Shown here one piece after another: positions 1-13,282 of a stretch of DNA of 36,464 nucleotides. Every line of letters begins with the position of its first letter. Position 1 is the first letter of the stretch. The notes beneath the pieces are model-generated. The model saw only the letters and a program-made list of their open reading frames with translations, did not search any database and had not been told where the DNA came from. The position numbers were made by a program, and so were the translations under genes. Origin of the DNA: an uncultured Thiothrix sp. (GTDB lineage Bacteria > Pseudomonadota > Gammaproteobacteria > Poriferisulfidales > GCA-002705445); NCBI GenBank assembly GCA_902559815.1, contig CACEJE010000001.1:1-36464 (forward strand), read 5' to 3'.

Positions 1-140
1 ATCCAAAAAACCCCGAGAACAACAAAAAACATAATGATTGTCTCACCAAAACTAGGGTCACTGGGGTGTGGCATGTAACGATTTGCAAACACCTGTGAAG
101 AAAATAAGAGCAAAAAGATTGTGAGTAGTTTGGTTTTCAT
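1..140 (-). CDS. Small secreted/membrane protein, truncated by window edge
   Basis: Minus-strand translation from ATG at 140: MKTKLLTIFLLLFSSQVFANRYMPHPSDPSFGETIIMFFVVLGVFW..., a signal peptide with A-x-A-type cleavage site followed by a hydrophobic segment; open to window edge. Not in the ORF track. Confidence 0.6.
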   Translation of the reverse strand, partial: MKTKLLTIFLLLFSSQVFANRYMPHPSDPSFGETIIMFFVVLGVFW

Positions 141-249
141 ATTTAGAATATAACACAATTTAAAAAATTATGTTATTATGGTTTTAGGTATTTAATCAAT
201 CAACTTGTACACCTTGGCATATTGCCTAAAGTACTAAAGCGGAGGCAAG

Positions 250-462
250 ATGAAAAAAATTTCTAAGGTATTTCCATTTTCTAAATTCATTGAAAAAAAA
301 TATGTAAAGTCTAGAGAAAAAGAGACAGGTCATAAAAATATCTTTTTTGAAAAAATTGGTTCAAGTAATTCCTCAAGAGAAGAAAGATTGAAAGAATTAG
401 TAGAGGCGTTACAAAAACAAGGTTGGACACTCAAAGAAGAATCAAACAACGATAAGAAATAA
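250..462 (+). CDS. Hypothetical small basic protein (70 aa)
   Basis: ORF preceded by a good Shine-Dalgarno (gcggaggcaag); no family recognised. Confidence 0.55.
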   Translation: MKKISKVFPFSKFIEKKYVKSREKETGHKNIFFEKIGSSNSSREERLKELVEALQKQGWTLKEESNNDKK

Positions 463-548
463 TTTAGTAATCTTTTATTAGAGATTGCACTATCACCTCC
501 TAAAACTATTCCGCTGTAGGGTACTGTTGTTAAACAGTGTTTTTGTAA

Positions 549-761
549 TTATTCATCTTTTTTATTTTTACTAGTTTTCTTTTCTTCTTTTCCAATTATT
601 TTTTGTCTTTTTTTAAAATCTTGCTGATAATAATTAGTCCAACCATTTCCATTATTCTTATAACCACTTTGATAGTATTCTTTGTTACCAATATCTTTCT
701 TCTCTGCAAACGCTTGCGAGGTAAATAAGAGCAAACAGATTGCGAGTAGTTTAGTTTTCAT
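549..761 (-). CDS. Hypothetical small secreted protein (start probably the second Met)
   Basis: MKTKLLAICLLLFTSQAFAEKKD...: clear Sec signal peptide with AFA cleavage site, charged C-terminus. The ORF-track start (770) adds only MKS. Confidence 0.6.
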   Translation of the reverse strand: MKTKLLAICLLLFTSQAFAEKKDIGNKEYYQSGYKNNGNGWTNYYQQDFKKRQKIIGKEEKKTSKNKKDE

Positions 762-811
762 ACTTTTCATTTTACCCTCTGGTTGGAAAATTACAAAATC
801 GCTACTTATAT

Positions 812-2635
812 TTATTCCACCGTGACTGACTTTGCTAAGTTCCTAGGCATATCTACATTAGTACCCTTAATAATGGCACAATGATAAGCGAGAAGCTGAA
901 GAGGTATTGTAAATAATATTGGGGCAACTGGATTCATTGGAGCATCAATTTCAAAAACTTGCGATATTTCATCACTTTTAAAACCTGCTTTTTTATCAGC
1001 AAAGATATAAAGTTTTCCGCCTCGAGCTTTAACTTCTTCTAAATTAGATTTAAGTTTTTCTAGAACGACATTGTTCGGAGCTACAGCTACTACCGGCATA
1101 TTTTCATCTACGATTGCAAGCGGGCCATGCTTTAATTCTCCAGCTGCATATGCTTCTGCGTGTATATAGGAAATTTCTTTTAACTTTAAGGCACCCTCTC
1201 TTGCAATTGGGAAATGAGAACCTCTTCCTAGGAATAAAGCATGCTCTTTGTCAGAAAATATTTTAGCAAGTTCTGCAATCTTTTGATCCAGTGCTAAAGT
1301 ACTTTTTATTTTATCCGGTAAAGTCTTAAGTTGCATACACAATGAATTTTCAAGATCGGGTGTAATTTCAAACCTTTTCCCAAGAACAATTACTAATAAC
1401 ATTAAAGCTGTCAGTTGAGTAGTAAAAGCTTTAGTAGAAGCCACCCCAATTTCAGGCCCTGCATGTGTAATTAAAGTTGAATCACATTCTCTAGCCAAAG
1501 AGCTTTCTGGCACATTACAAACTGCAATTGTTCCAACATAATAATCTTCCTTTTTTATCTCTCTCAATGCTGACAATGTATCTGCTGTTTCACCAGACTG
1601 TGAAATACAAATTAGCAAAGTATCTTTTTGAACAGCATGACGACGGTATCTAAATTCACTTGCTATTTCAGCATGACAAGGAATTCCTGCAAGTCTCTCT
1701 AACCAGTGCTTAGCGACAAGTGCAGCATGGTAGCTTGTTCCGCAAGCAATTATTTGTACTACTTTAAATTTTTCTAAATACTCTGCAGCATTTGGCCCTA
1801 ATATTTCTTTTGGGACAACATTATTTATTATTCTATTTTCAATCGTAGATTTTACTGCATTTGGTTGCTCAAAGATTTCCTTAAGCATAAAGTGATCATA
1901 ACCATCTTTTGAATGACTATTTAAAGACAAGCTACTTTTTTTTGTTTCTCTTCTTATATTTTTTTTATTTTTATCATATATCTTTACTTCTTCTGAACTC
2001 ACTGTTGCTAAATCACCATCCTCTAAATATACAAATCTATTCGTATGTTCTATTAATGCAAGCGCATCAGATGCAATAAAATTTTTCTCTTCTCCAAGCC
2101 CGATTAATAAAGGACTACCATTTCTAGCGACTATTATTTTATCTGGATTATTTTTATCTAAAACTGCTAGCGCGTAAGATCCCTGTACTTCAGCCATTGC
2201 AAGGTGAACAGCATCAAGAATTTCGTTATCTTTTGAAAAATGATTTATTAAATGAGCTAATATTTCTGAATCAGTATCTGATAAAAATTTATAATTTTTT
2301 AAAAATTTATTTTTTATATCTAAATAATTTTCAATTATTCCATTGTGTACAATTGCAATGGTGTCATTTGCAATATGCGGATGAGCATTTTCTTTTGAAG
2401 GTTTCCCGTGAGTTGCCCACCGTGTATGAGCAATACCAATATTGGAGTTAGCTGTAGCATCTAATAATTTACCAAGCTCTTCAACATTTCCTTTTTGACG
2501 ATAATTATTTAAAACATTATTTTTTAAAATAGCTATACCAGCTGAATCATAACCTCTATATTCTAGATGCTTCAATCCCGCCATCAATATATCAGTAACG
2601 TTTGTTTTAGATGCTGCTGCAACAATTCCACACAT
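812..2635 (-). CDS. glmS: Glutamine--fructose-6-phosphate aminotransferase (isomerizing)
   Basis: N-terminal MCGIVAA Ntn-glutaminase motif, SIS domains (ACGTSYHA, SQSGETADTL), C-terminal PRNLAKSVTVE. Confidence 0.98.
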   Translation of the reverse strand: MCGIVAAASKTNVTDILMAGLKHLEYRGYDSAGIAILKNNVLNNYRQKGNVEELGKLLDATANSNIGIAHTRWATHGKPSKENAHPHIANDTIAIVHNGIIENYLDIKNKFLKNYKFLSDTDSEILAHLINHFSKDNEILDAVHLAMAEVQGSYALAVLDKNNPDKIIVARNGSPLLIGLGEEKNFIASDALALIEHTNRFVYLEDGDLATVSSEEVKIYDKNKKNIRRETKKSSLSLNSHSKDGYDHFMLKEIFEQPNAVKSTIENRIINNVVPKEILGPNAAEYLEKFKVVQIIACGTSYHAALVAKHWLERLAGIPCHAEIASEFRYRRHAVQKDTLLICISQSGETADTLSALREIKKEDYYVGTIAVCNVPESSLARECDSTLITHAGPEIGVASTKAFTTQLTALMLLVIVLGKRFEITPDLENSLCMQLKTLPDKIKSTLALDQKIAELAKIFSDKEHALFLGRGSHFPIAREGALKLKEISYIHAEAYAAGELKHGPLAIVDENMPVVAVAPNNVVLEKLKSNLEEVKARGGKLYIFADKKAGFKSDEISQVFEIDAPMNPVAPILFTIPLQLLAYHCAIIKGTNVDMPRNLAKSVTVE

Positions 2636-2640
2636 TTATT

Positions 2641-3996
2641 TTATTTTTTCCAATTTTTCTTTTCTTGTTGTCTTGATCTTGCAATTAATAAACTATCTTT
2701 TTCAGAATTATCTGTAATAGTTGATCCCGCCGCTATAGTTACTCCTTCTTCTACAACAATAGGTGCTATCAGCTGAGAGTCAGAGCCTACAAAAACATTA
2801 TCTTTTATAATAGTTTTATGTTTATTTACTCCATCATAATTACAAGTTATAACTCCAGCCCCTACATTGACATTCTCACCAATATCAGTATCGCCTAAAT
2901 AAGTTAAATGATTTGCTTTTGTATTTTTCTTTATTGAGGTTGCTTTAACTTCAACAAAATTGCCTATTCCCACATTTTCTTCAAGTTTGCAATTTGGCCT
3001 TATTCTTGCAAACGGTCCGATGCTACAATTACTACCTATTGTAGAATCTTCAATAATTGAAAATGTTTTTATTTCTGTTCCACTTGAAATTTTTGTGTTT
3101 TTTATATTTGTATTTGCTCTAATTTTAACGTTATCTTCGATTTTAACAGTCCCTTCAAAAACAACATTTTGCTCAATTTCTACATCCTCTCCTATTGAGA
3201 CATTGCCTTTAAAGTATACTGTTTGAGAATCTAACATAGTTACACCCTGACTTAGAAAATGGTTCCTTTTATTATTTTGAAAAATCTTTTCTGTTTTTTC
3301 TAATTGAATTTTATCATTTACACCTAGTAAAGAATTAGATTCTTTAGCTAACAAAGGTACTACCAATAAATTATTTTTATTTGCAATACTTACAATATCT
3401 GTTAAGTAATATTCTTTTTTCGAATTTTTGTTATCTACTTTGCTAATTAAATTTTTTAAAGTTGTTGAATCACTAAATATAATTCCTGTATTACATTCTT
3501 TAATATTTTTTTGTATATGATCAGCTTCTAATTCTTCAATAATTTTTGCAACGATTTCTTCTTCTGCTTGCTCCCTTACTATTCTGCCGTATCCAAATGG
3601 ATTTTCTAAATTTACCGTAAGAACTTTAACATCACTTTTTGGCATATATTTTATAAATTTTTCTAAAAGCTTATGATCTATCAATGGAGTATCAGCATAC
3701 AATACTAATACTTTTTCATTGATAGCTAAGTGAGGTAGTACAGTTTTTACAGCATCAGCTGTTCCATTTTGTTTTAATTGTATATACCAATTTACATCAT
3801 ATTGTTCGAAGGATTTTTTTATATCATCAGTTTTAGAATTTATTACAACATTAATTGTTTTAGGCTTTAATTTTTTTGATGCAATTAAAACATGTTCAAG
3901 CATAGTTGACCCACCAACTTTATGCATGACTTTTGGTAAAGAACTATGCATTCTTCTACCTTTGCCAGCTGCAAGAATTATTATATTTAAACTCAT
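2641..3996 (-). CDS. glmU: Bifunctional UDP-GlcNAc pyrophosphorylase / GlcN-1-P acetyltransferase
   Basis: LAAGKGRRMHSSLPKVMHKVGG nucleotidyltransferase motif, left-handed beta-helix hexapeptide repeats, ITCNYDGVNKHKT. Confidence 0.97.
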   Translation of the reverse strand: MSLNIIILAAGKGRRMHSSLPKVMHKVGGSTMLEHVLIASKKLKPKTINVVINSKTDDIKKSFEQYDVNWYIQLKQNGTADAVKTVLPHLAINEKVLVLYADTPLIDHKLLEKFIKYMPKSDVKVLTVNLENPFGYGRIVREQAEEEIVAKIIEELEADHIQKNIKECNTGIIFSDSTTLKNLISKVDNKNSKKEYYLTDIVSIANKNNLLVVPLLAKESNSLLGVNDKIQLEKTEKIFQNNKRNHFLSQGVTMLDSQTVYFKGNVSIGEDVEIEQNVVFEGTVKIEDNVKIRANTNIKNTKISSGTEIKTFSIIEDSTIGSNCSIGPFARIRPNCKLEENVGIGNFVEVKATSIKKNTKANHLTYLGDTDIGENVNVGAGVITCNYDGVNKHKTIIKDNVFVGSDSQLIAPIVVEEGVTIAAGSTITDNSEKDSLLIARSRQQEKKNWKK

Positions 3997-4077
3997 TTTA
4001 GTTTTGATTTTGTTTTAATGGCTTTATTCTACTATGAGTTTACAAAATATGCACAAAATCTGTGGGAATTAAGAAAA

Positions 4078-4497
4078 TTACTTACTTTTTTTCCTTAAGT
4101 TTTCGATCATTTTTAGTTGCGCTGTTGCCTGAGCCAGCTCAGCCAAGGCTTTGGCAGCGTCTATTTTATCATTTTTGTCAGCCAAAGCTTCTTCTGCTCT
4201 TTTCTTTGATTCTGCAGCTTTAGCTTCGTCTAAATCTTCTCCTCTAATAGCAGTATCAGCTAGAACAGTAACTATATCAGGCTGAACTTCAAGAACTCCT
4301 CCAGAAACAAAGATAAAATGCTCTTCTCCATCTTCAGTTATAACTTTTATTTCGCCAGGTTTTAATGGCGTTATCATTGGAGTGTGCTTTGGATGAATAC
4401 CAACTTCTCCCATCATTGCAGCTGCAACTATGTTTTTTACACTTCCAGAAAATATTTCTTCTTCAGCGCTAACTATATCTAAGTGCATTGTTGTCAT
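4078..4497 (-). CDS. atpC: ATP synthase F1 subunit epsilon
   Basis: MHLDIVSAEEEIFSG..., position at the end of the atp operon. Confidence 0.96.
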   Translation of the reverse strand: MTTMHLDIVSAEEEIFSGSVKNIVAAAMMGEVGIHPKHTPMITPLKPGEIKVITEDGEEHFIFVSGGVLEVQPDIVTVLADTAIRGEDLDEAKAAESKKRAEEALADKNDKIDAAKALAELAQATAQLKMIENLRKKSK

Positions 4498-4506
4498 TAT
4501 TTTTTC

Positions 4507-5898
<1,392 letters not shown>

Positions 5899-5905
5899 TT
5901 AATCA

Positions 5906-6769
5906 CTAAACTGCAGCTGCTCCAGCTACGATTTCTGAAAGTTCCTGCGTTATAGATGCTTGTCTAGCTTTGTTATAAATTAATTGTAATTCATCAATTA
6001 GATTACTTGCATTGTCTGATGCGCTCTTCATTGCTACCATTCTTGCTGACATTTCACATGCGACATTCTCAACTATCCCTCTGTAAACTAATGACTCAAC
6101 ATATCTAACCAACAAATTATCAATGACGCTTTTTGAATCCGGCTCATAAATATAATCCCAGTGATGAGAACGTTCATCTTCCTGGCTAGGCTCAGTTGGA
6201 ATAAGATGCGTCACCCCTGGCTCTTGCGACATTGTGTTAATAAATTTATTTTCTGCTAAATGCAATTCATCAATATTACCCTCAATATAATTGTCTAACA
6301 TAATTTTTATAGAGCCAATTACATCGTTTATTTCTGGACTATCTCCAAGGTGAGAAACTTGAGCAACTAAATTTACATCTAATCTTTTAAAAAACCTTTC
6401 TGCTTTTGAGCCAATTGCACAAACATCAACTTCAATAGAGTTCTTTTTCCATTCATTAATTTTTTTTAAAGCCTGCTTGAATAAATTTGTATTTAAACCT
6501 CCGCATAAACCTCGATCGGTACTTATGATAATAAGACCAACTCTTTTGACAGAATCTCTTTGAACCAAAAAAGGGTGCTTATACTCAGGATGTGCATTAG
6601 CCAAGTGGCCAACTACATTCTTAATCATCTTAGCATATGGCCTTGCAGCAGACATTCGCCCTTGAGCTTTTTTCATCTTACTTGCCGCTACCATTTCCAT
6701 AGCTTTAGTTATTTTCTGAGTATTTTTAATACTCGAGATCTGTCCTTTTATTTCTTTTCCGCCTGACAT
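5906..6769 (-). CDS. atpG: ATP synthase F1 subunit gamma
   Basis: [31 protein letters not shown]-terminal [21 protein letters not shown]. Confidence 0.98.
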   Translation of the reverse strand: MSGGKEIKGQISSIKNTQKITKAMEMVAASKMKKAQGRMSAARPYAKMIKNVVGHLANAHPEYKHPFLVQRDSVKRVGLIIISTDRGLCGGLNTNLFKQALKKINEWKKNSIEVDVCAIGSKAERFFKRLDVNLVAQVSHLGDSPEINDVIGSIKIMLDNYIEGNIDELHLAENKFINTMSQEPGVTHLIPTEPSQEDERSHHWDYIYEPDSKSVIDNLLVRYVESLVYRGIVENVACEMSARMVAMKSASDNASNLIDELQLIYNKARQASITQELSEIVAGAAAV

Positions 6770-6774
6770 CTACT

Positions 6775-8316
6775 TTACCAAGTTTGTGTTGATACAAATT
6801 TTTCTAACATCTCTTTTAATGTTGACCCAATTTCATCGTTATAATCTCCAGATTCTTCTATTGAATTCATAAAATCAGCATATTCAGAAGTAGCAAAACC
6901 AATTAGCGCTTTTTCAAAGTCTTTTATTTTATTAACTTCAATATTATCTAAATATCCTTCATTTGCTGCATAAAGAACTAAACCCATAGATGAAATATTT
7001 AATGGAGAGTATTGTGTTTGTTTCATTAATTCCATTACTCTTTCGCCACGTTCAAGTTGTTTTCTTGTTTGCTCATCTAAGTCAGATGCAAACTGAGAGA
7101 AAGCTGCTAGCTCTCTGTATTGCGCAAGAGCAAGTCTTACACCGCCCCCAAGCTTCTTGACTAATTTAGTTTGTGCAGCACCACCAACTCTTGAAACAGA
7201 TAAACCCGCATCTACAGCAGGCCTTAATCCAGAATTAAATAAATTAGTCTCAAGAAATATCTGCCCATCTGTAATAGAAATAACGTTAGTTGGAACAAAC
7301 GCAGAAACGTCACCAGCTTGAGTTTCAATAATTGGCATAGCAGTTAATGATCCGGTTTTACCTTTTACTTTTCCATTAGTGATTTTTTCTATATGTTCAG
7401 CATTAACTCTTGATGCTCTTTCAAGTAATCTTGAATGTAAATAGAATACATCTCCAGGATAAGCTTCTCTTCCAGGAGGTCTTTTCAATAAGAGCGAAAC
7501 TTGTCTATATGCAACAGCTTGCTTACTTAAATCATCATAAATTATTAAAGCATCTTCTCCCTTATCTCTAAAATATTCTCCCATTGAACAACCTGCATAT
7601 GGAGCAATATATTGCATTGCGGCAGACTCAGATGCGGTAGAAGCAACAACAATAGTGTGTTCTAAAGCACCATGTTCTTCTAATTTTTTAACTACATTGG
7701 AAACTGACGAAGCCTTCTGTCCTATGGCAACATAAATACATTTAACTCCTGTTCCTTTTTGGTTGATTATAGTGTCAATTGCAATGGCAGTTTTACCAGT
7801 CTGTCTATCGCCAATAATTAACTCTCTCTGTCCTCTTCCAATTGGTACCATAGAATCGATTGATTTAAGCCCAGTCTGCACTGGCTGATCAACTGATTGT
7901 CTTTGAATAACACCTGGGGCAATTTTTTCTATTGGTGAAAATTCATTTGCTTGTATTTCACCTTTCCCATCTATCGGCGCACCTAAAGAATTTACAACTC
8001 TTCCTATTAGCTCCTCACCTACTGGGACCTCTAGAATTTTTCCTGTACATTTAGCAATATCCCCTTCAGATAAATGTTGATAGTCACCTAGTATAACTGC
8101 TCCAACAGAATCTCTTTCTAAATTAAGAGCTAAACCAAATGTATTATTTGGAAATTCAATCATTTCTCCAGCCATAACATTTGACAAACCGTGAATTCTA
8201 ACAATACCATCTGTCACTGCTACAATTGTTCCCTCTGTCTTTGCTTCTGCAGATAAATCAGAACCATCAATTCTTTTTTTAATTAAATCACTAATTTCTG
8301 TTGGACTAAGTTGCAT
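6775..8316 (-). CDS. atpA: ATP synthase F1 subunit alpha
   Basis: [40 protein letters not shown]. Confidence 0.99.
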   Translation of the reverse strand: MQLSPTEISDLIKKRIDGSDLSAEAKTEGTIVAVTDGIVRIHGLSNVMAGEMIEFPNNTFGLALNLERDSVGAVILGDYQHLSEGDIAKCTGKILEVPVGEELIGRVVNSLGAPIDGKGEIQANEFSPIEKIAPGVIQRQSVDQPVQTGLKSIDSMVPIGRGQRELIIGDRQTGKTAIAIDTIINQKGTGVKCIYVAIGQKASSVSNVVKKLEEHGALEHTIVVASTASESAAMQYIAPYAGCSMGEYFRDKGEDALIIYDDLSKQAVAYRQVSLLLKRPPGREAYPGDVFYLHSRLLERASRVNAEHIEKITNGKVKGKTGSLTAMPIIETQAGDVSAFVPTNVISITDGQIFLETNLFNSGLRPAVDAGLSVSRVGGAAQTKLVKKLGGGVRLALAQYRELAAFSQFASDLDEQTRKQLERGERVMELMKQTQYSPLNISSMGLVLYAANEGYLDNIEVNKIKDFEKALIGFATSEYADFMNSIEESGDYNDEIGSTLKEMLEKFVSTQTW

Positions 8317-8335
8317 TATTTTTACCTCTATTGTT

Positions 8336-8869
8336 TCAAATTAATTGAGATTCTAGTTTTCTTAACTGTTCGCGAAGCGAACCATCTATCACTAGATCAT
8401 CAACTCTAACTACTGCTCCAGCCAAAAGTGCTGGGTCTACATTTTGTTCTAAACTAATTTCTTTTTTAAATCTTTTTTCCAAAGCTTGTTTGATATTTTT
8501 TAGCTGTTCTTCATCTAACTCAATTGCAGTATCAACCCTTGCTATTTTTAAATTTTTTTCGTCCTGGAAATAGCTATCATATAAATTTAAAATTTCTGAG
8601 ATTACATTTAATCTATTATTTTCTGCCAATAGTTTTATAAACCTTATAAAATTTTCATCTGTAGTATCATTTAGAATGTCTGACAAAAGATTTACCTTAT
8701 ATAAACTGCTATAAGAATCATTCTGTAAAATATTTTTTATACTTATTTCACTTGAAACTGCTTCTAAATTTTTTAGCATATCAAGATATGCATCGAGCAT
8801 ATTTTTTTCTTTGGCACTCTCAAAAAATGCTTTTGCATATGGCCTGGCTGTTGTAAGTAATTCAGACAT
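8336..8869 (-). CDS. atpH: ATP synthase F1 subunit delta
   Basis: [21 protein letters not shown]...; C-terminal [23 protein letters not shown]. Confidence 0.96.
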   Translation of the reverse strand: MSELLTTARPYAKAFFESAKEKNMLDAYLDMLKNLEAVSSEISIKNILQNDSYSSLYKVNLLSDILNDTTDENFIRFIKLLAENNRLNVISEILNLYDSYFQDEKNLKIARVDTAIELDEEQLKNIKQALEKRFKKEISLEQNVDPALLAGAVVRVDDLVIDGSLREQLRKLESQLI

Positions 8870-8873
8870 AATT

Positions 8874-9344
8874 TTATATTTTAGTTACCAAATCTTGAAT
8901 TGCTTTATCGTGAGCTTTCTTATCAATTTCTTTTTTCAAAATCATTTCCGCTCCCTCAATTACAAGCTTTGAGACATCCTTTTTTAAAGATTCTTTTAGT
9001 TTCATTGATAGTTGTTCCACTTCTTGCTCTGCTAACCTTAATTTTTTTTGAGCTTCCTCAGAAGCTTTAGTATTTGCTTCATCTAAAATATCTCCCTGTC
9101 TTTTTTCTGCCATAGATATTATATTTTTAGCCTCAGATTTTGCATCAGCAAGCTTTATACCAACTTCTTCTTTTGCCTTTTCCAAAGCTTGTTGCCCAAG
9201 CTCAGCTGCGGAGAGACCATCAGCAATCTTCTTTCTTCTTTCTTCTAAAGCTGAAGTCAACGGTGGCCAAACAAATTTCATACAAAACCATACAAAAATA
9301 GCAAATGATATTGCTTGCCCAATTAAAGTTAAATTAATATTCAA
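8874..9344 (-). CDS. atpF: ATP synthase F0 subunit b
   Basis: [44 protein letters not shown]. Confidence 0.97.
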   Translation of the reverse strand: MNINLTLIGQAISFAIFVWFCMKFVWPPLTSALEERRKKIADGLSAAELGQQALEKAKEEVGIKLADAKSEAKNIISMAEKRQGDILDEANTKASEEAQKKLRLAEQEVEQLSMKLKESLKKDVSKLVIEGAEMILKKEIDKKAHDKAIQDLVTKI

Positions 9345-9368
9345 TTTTTACTCCTGTTTATTAAATAT

Positions 9369-9611
<243 letters not shown>

Positions 9612-9637
9612 CTACTATTAATTGTCATTAAAAATAC

Positions 9638-10875
<1,238 letters not shown>

Positions 10876-10910
10876 AATCTCTTCGGGTATGCAGTATATT
10901 AAGAGTGTGG

Positions 10911-10949
10911 AAATTTATCAATATATTTAATAATGATATTGATAAATTT
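10911..10949. repeat. 14-bp perfect inverted repeat upstream of atpI
   Basis: AAATTTATCAATAT (10911-10924), 11-nt spacer, ATATTGATAAATTT (10936-10949). Confidence 0.85.
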
Positions 10950-10999
10950 AATGTATATGTAATCATTTTTTACGATTTTTAAGCAAATTTTGCAAAAAA

Positions 11000-11869
11000 C
11001 TATTTTTTATATCCTAATTTTTTCAAAAGCCCTTCTAAAACTTCTAAATTACTATATTTAAATATAATTTTGCCATTTTTTTTTGATGAAGAATAATCTA
11101 TTTGGGCATAAACCCCATATTTTTCACTTAATTGCTTTTCAATACTCAATAATTGTGAATCCTTCGCTTTTTTTGAGGATTTTCTCAATACGGGTGTTTT
11201 TTTTGCATTTACAAGATTTTCTACATCCCTAACAGATAATTTTTGATTGACTATCTTGTCAGCAAAAAGTTTTTGTGAGTTTTTAGCTAAGGGTAACAAA
11301 GCCCTTGCGTGACCCATATCAATCTTTTGCTCGGACAATAGTTTAATTACATATGTATCCAACGATAATAGCCTTATCAAGTTTGAGATATGTGATCTTG
11401 ATTTACCAGTCTTCTTAGATAAACTTTCTTGAGTAAACTTAAATTTCTTGATCAGTTTTTCTAACCCTATAGCTTCTTCGATCGGATTTAAATTTTCTCT
11501 TTGAACGTTTTCTAGTAAAGCATATATAGCAGCAGATTCATCTCCCACAAGTTTCACAATTGCAGGAACTTTCTTATGCCCCAAAATCTTTGCAGCTCTT
11601 AACCTCCTTTCACCGGCAATAAGTTCATACTCATCTTGTTTTGTTTTTCTAAGCAATATTGGCTGTATAATTCCTTCCTCTCTTATAGACTCAACCAGAG
11701 ATTTAAGACTTTCTTCATTAAAATTTGTTCTTGGCTGATATGGGCTTACACCAATCTTTGAAACTTCTATTTCTTGAGAGGCTTCATTGGCTTTTACTTT
11801 TTTAGCTTTTGACGAGCTAAAAAGAACTTCAACCCCTTTATTTCCTAAACCACTTTTTCTTTTTGCCAT
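11000..11869 (-). CDS. parB: Chromosome partitioning protein ParB
   Basis: YQPRTNF, ELIAGERRLRAAKILG, ENVQRENLNPIEEA, HTH FTQESLSKKTGKSRSHISNLIRLL. Confidence 0.97.
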   Translation of the reverse strand: MAKRKSGLGNKGVEVLFSSSKAKKVKANEASQEIEVSKIGVSPYQPRTNFNEESLKSLVESIREEGIIQPILLRKTKQDEYELIAGERRLRAAKILGHKKVPAIVKLVGDESAAIYALLENVQRENLNPIEEAIGLEKLIKKFKFTQESLSKKTGKSRSHISNLIRLLSLDTYVIKLLSEQKIDMGHARALLPLAKNSQKLFADKIVNQKLSVRDVENLVNAKKTPVLRKSSKKAKDSQLLSIEKQLSEKYGVYAQIDYSSSKKNGKIIFKYSNLEVLEGLLKKLGYKK

Positions 11870-11876
11870 TTTGTTG

Positions 11877-12647
11877 TTACCTTGCTTTTGAAATTTTTAC
11901 CAGCTCACCTGCAAGAGCTAAGTATGACATAGAGCCTTTAGAACCTCTATCATAACTAATTATAGACGTACCGTGACTTGGAGCTTCTGCTAAGCTAACA
12001 TTTCTAGGAATTATTGTCTTTAATACATCTTTCCCAAAATGGTTTTTTAATTCCGAAGATACATCTTGCGCCAAATTATTTCTTGGGTCATACATAGTTC
12101 TTAAAATACCCCCAACCTTTAAGCTTTCATTCACCGACATCTTAATTTTATCAATTGTTTCAAGTAGAGCTGTAAGGCCTTCGAGCGCAAAATACTCGCA
12201 TTGTGTTGGAATTATCACAGAATCTGAAGCAGCTAAAGAATTCACTGTTAATATATTTAGTGATGGTGGGCAATCAATTATTATAAAATCATAATCTTTT
12301 TTAATTTCTGAAATTACCGTTTTTAAAATTAACTCTCTATCGTTATTTTCTAATAGTTTTACTTCAGCTAATGTAAGAGACTGATTTGATGGTATTAAAT
12401 CGTAACCTTCTTCTGCTTTCTTCAATATGCTTTTTATGTTTGTATTATGGTCTAAAAGCAAATCTGCTGAAGAATACTCCAGCTCATATTTATTAACACC
12501 TGATCCCATGGTTGCGTTACCTTGAGGATCCATATCTATTAATAATACATTTTTATTATTTAAAGATAACGCTGCAGATAAATTAACGCTCGTAGTTGTT
12601 TTACCAACTCCGCCTTTTTGATTACATATAGAAAAAATCGTACTCAA
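11877..12647 (-). CDS. parA: Chromosome partitioning ATPase ParA
   Basis: ICNQKGGVGKTTTSVNLSAAL deviant Walker A; LLIDMDPQGNAT. Confidence 0.97.
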   Translation of the reverse strand: MSTIFSICNQKGGVGKTTTSVNLSAALSLNNKNVLLIDMDPQGNATMGSGVNKYELEYSSADLLLDHNTNIKSILKKAEEGYDLIPSNQSLTLAEVKLLENNDRELILKTVISEIKKDYDFIIIDCPPSLNILTVNSLAASDSVIIPTQCEYFALEGLTALLETIDKIKMSVNESLKVGGILRTMYDPRNNLAQDVSSELKNHFGKDVLKTIIPRNVSLAEAPSHGTSIISYDRGSKGSMSYLALAGELVKISKAR

Positions 12648-13282
12648 TCTTCATTCCTATTTTTTGACATTATCACAGCATGTCTTTCAGCTGAAAGACC
12701 TGGCACTATAAGCTTCTCAACTTTATAATTAATGTTTTTATCTAACTCTGAGAGCTCTTTATCAGGGTATTTGCCTTTCATAGCTATAATAATACCTTCT
12801 TTCTTTAAATGATTTTCAGAATTTTTAAAAATTGTAGATAATGTGGAAAATGATCTACACACAATTGAATCAAATGACCTTTTATCATCAAAATTCTCTA
12901 TTCTCTCATGAACTAAATCAACGTTTCTTATATTTAAATTTATCTTAACATGGTTTAAAAAAATAATTTTTTTGTTATTTGAATCCAGTAACAAGAAATG
13001 TGATTCTGGAGAAAGAATTGCAAGAGGTATCCCCGGGAAACCCGCGCCTGAACCTATATCTAAAATTTTATTTCCCTCTAGCAAATGTTTTATAGATAAA
13101 CTATCAAGAATGTGTTTTGTAAGCATATCTTTTGTTTTTGTTATAGATGTAAGGTTATGAAGCTTATTTGCTTTTTTTATATACTCACAAAAATTAATTA
13201 ATTTATCTGCAGCTACTTCTATGTCACTTGTGAATTTTGATATGGATTTATAAAAAAATTCTTTCTCGATATTATTTTGCAT
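12644..13282 (-). CDS. rsmG: 16S rRNA (guanine527-N7)-methyltransferase
   Basis: LHNLTSITKTKDMLTKHILDSLSI, ILDIGSGAGFPGIPLAI; between mnmG and parA. Confidence 0.96.
   Translation of the reverse strand: MQNNIEKEFFYKSISKFTSDIEVAADKLINFCEYIKKANKLHNLTSITKTKDMLTKHILDSLSIKHLLEGNKILDIGSGAGFPGIPLAILSPESHFLLLDSNNKKIIFLNHVKINLNIRNVDLVHERIENFDDKRSFDSIVCRSFSTLSTIFKNSENHLKKEGIIIAMKGKYPDKELSELDKNINYKVEKLIVPGLSAERHAVIMSKNRNED

Noticed and set aside
522-545. ACTGTT-GTTA-AACAGT hairpin with short T run as a terminator for the ORF at 250
   Set aside because: Short AT-rich stem and interrupted T tract; plausible but too weak to call.
3076-3091. TGTTCCACTTGAAATT in glmU, a parS-like sequence
   Set aside because: Central CACGTG core is broken and three positions mismatch; likely coincidental.
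2197-3226. Plus-strand ORFs opposite glmS/glmU
   Set aside because: Antisense to conserved coding sequence, low-complexity hydrophobic translations.
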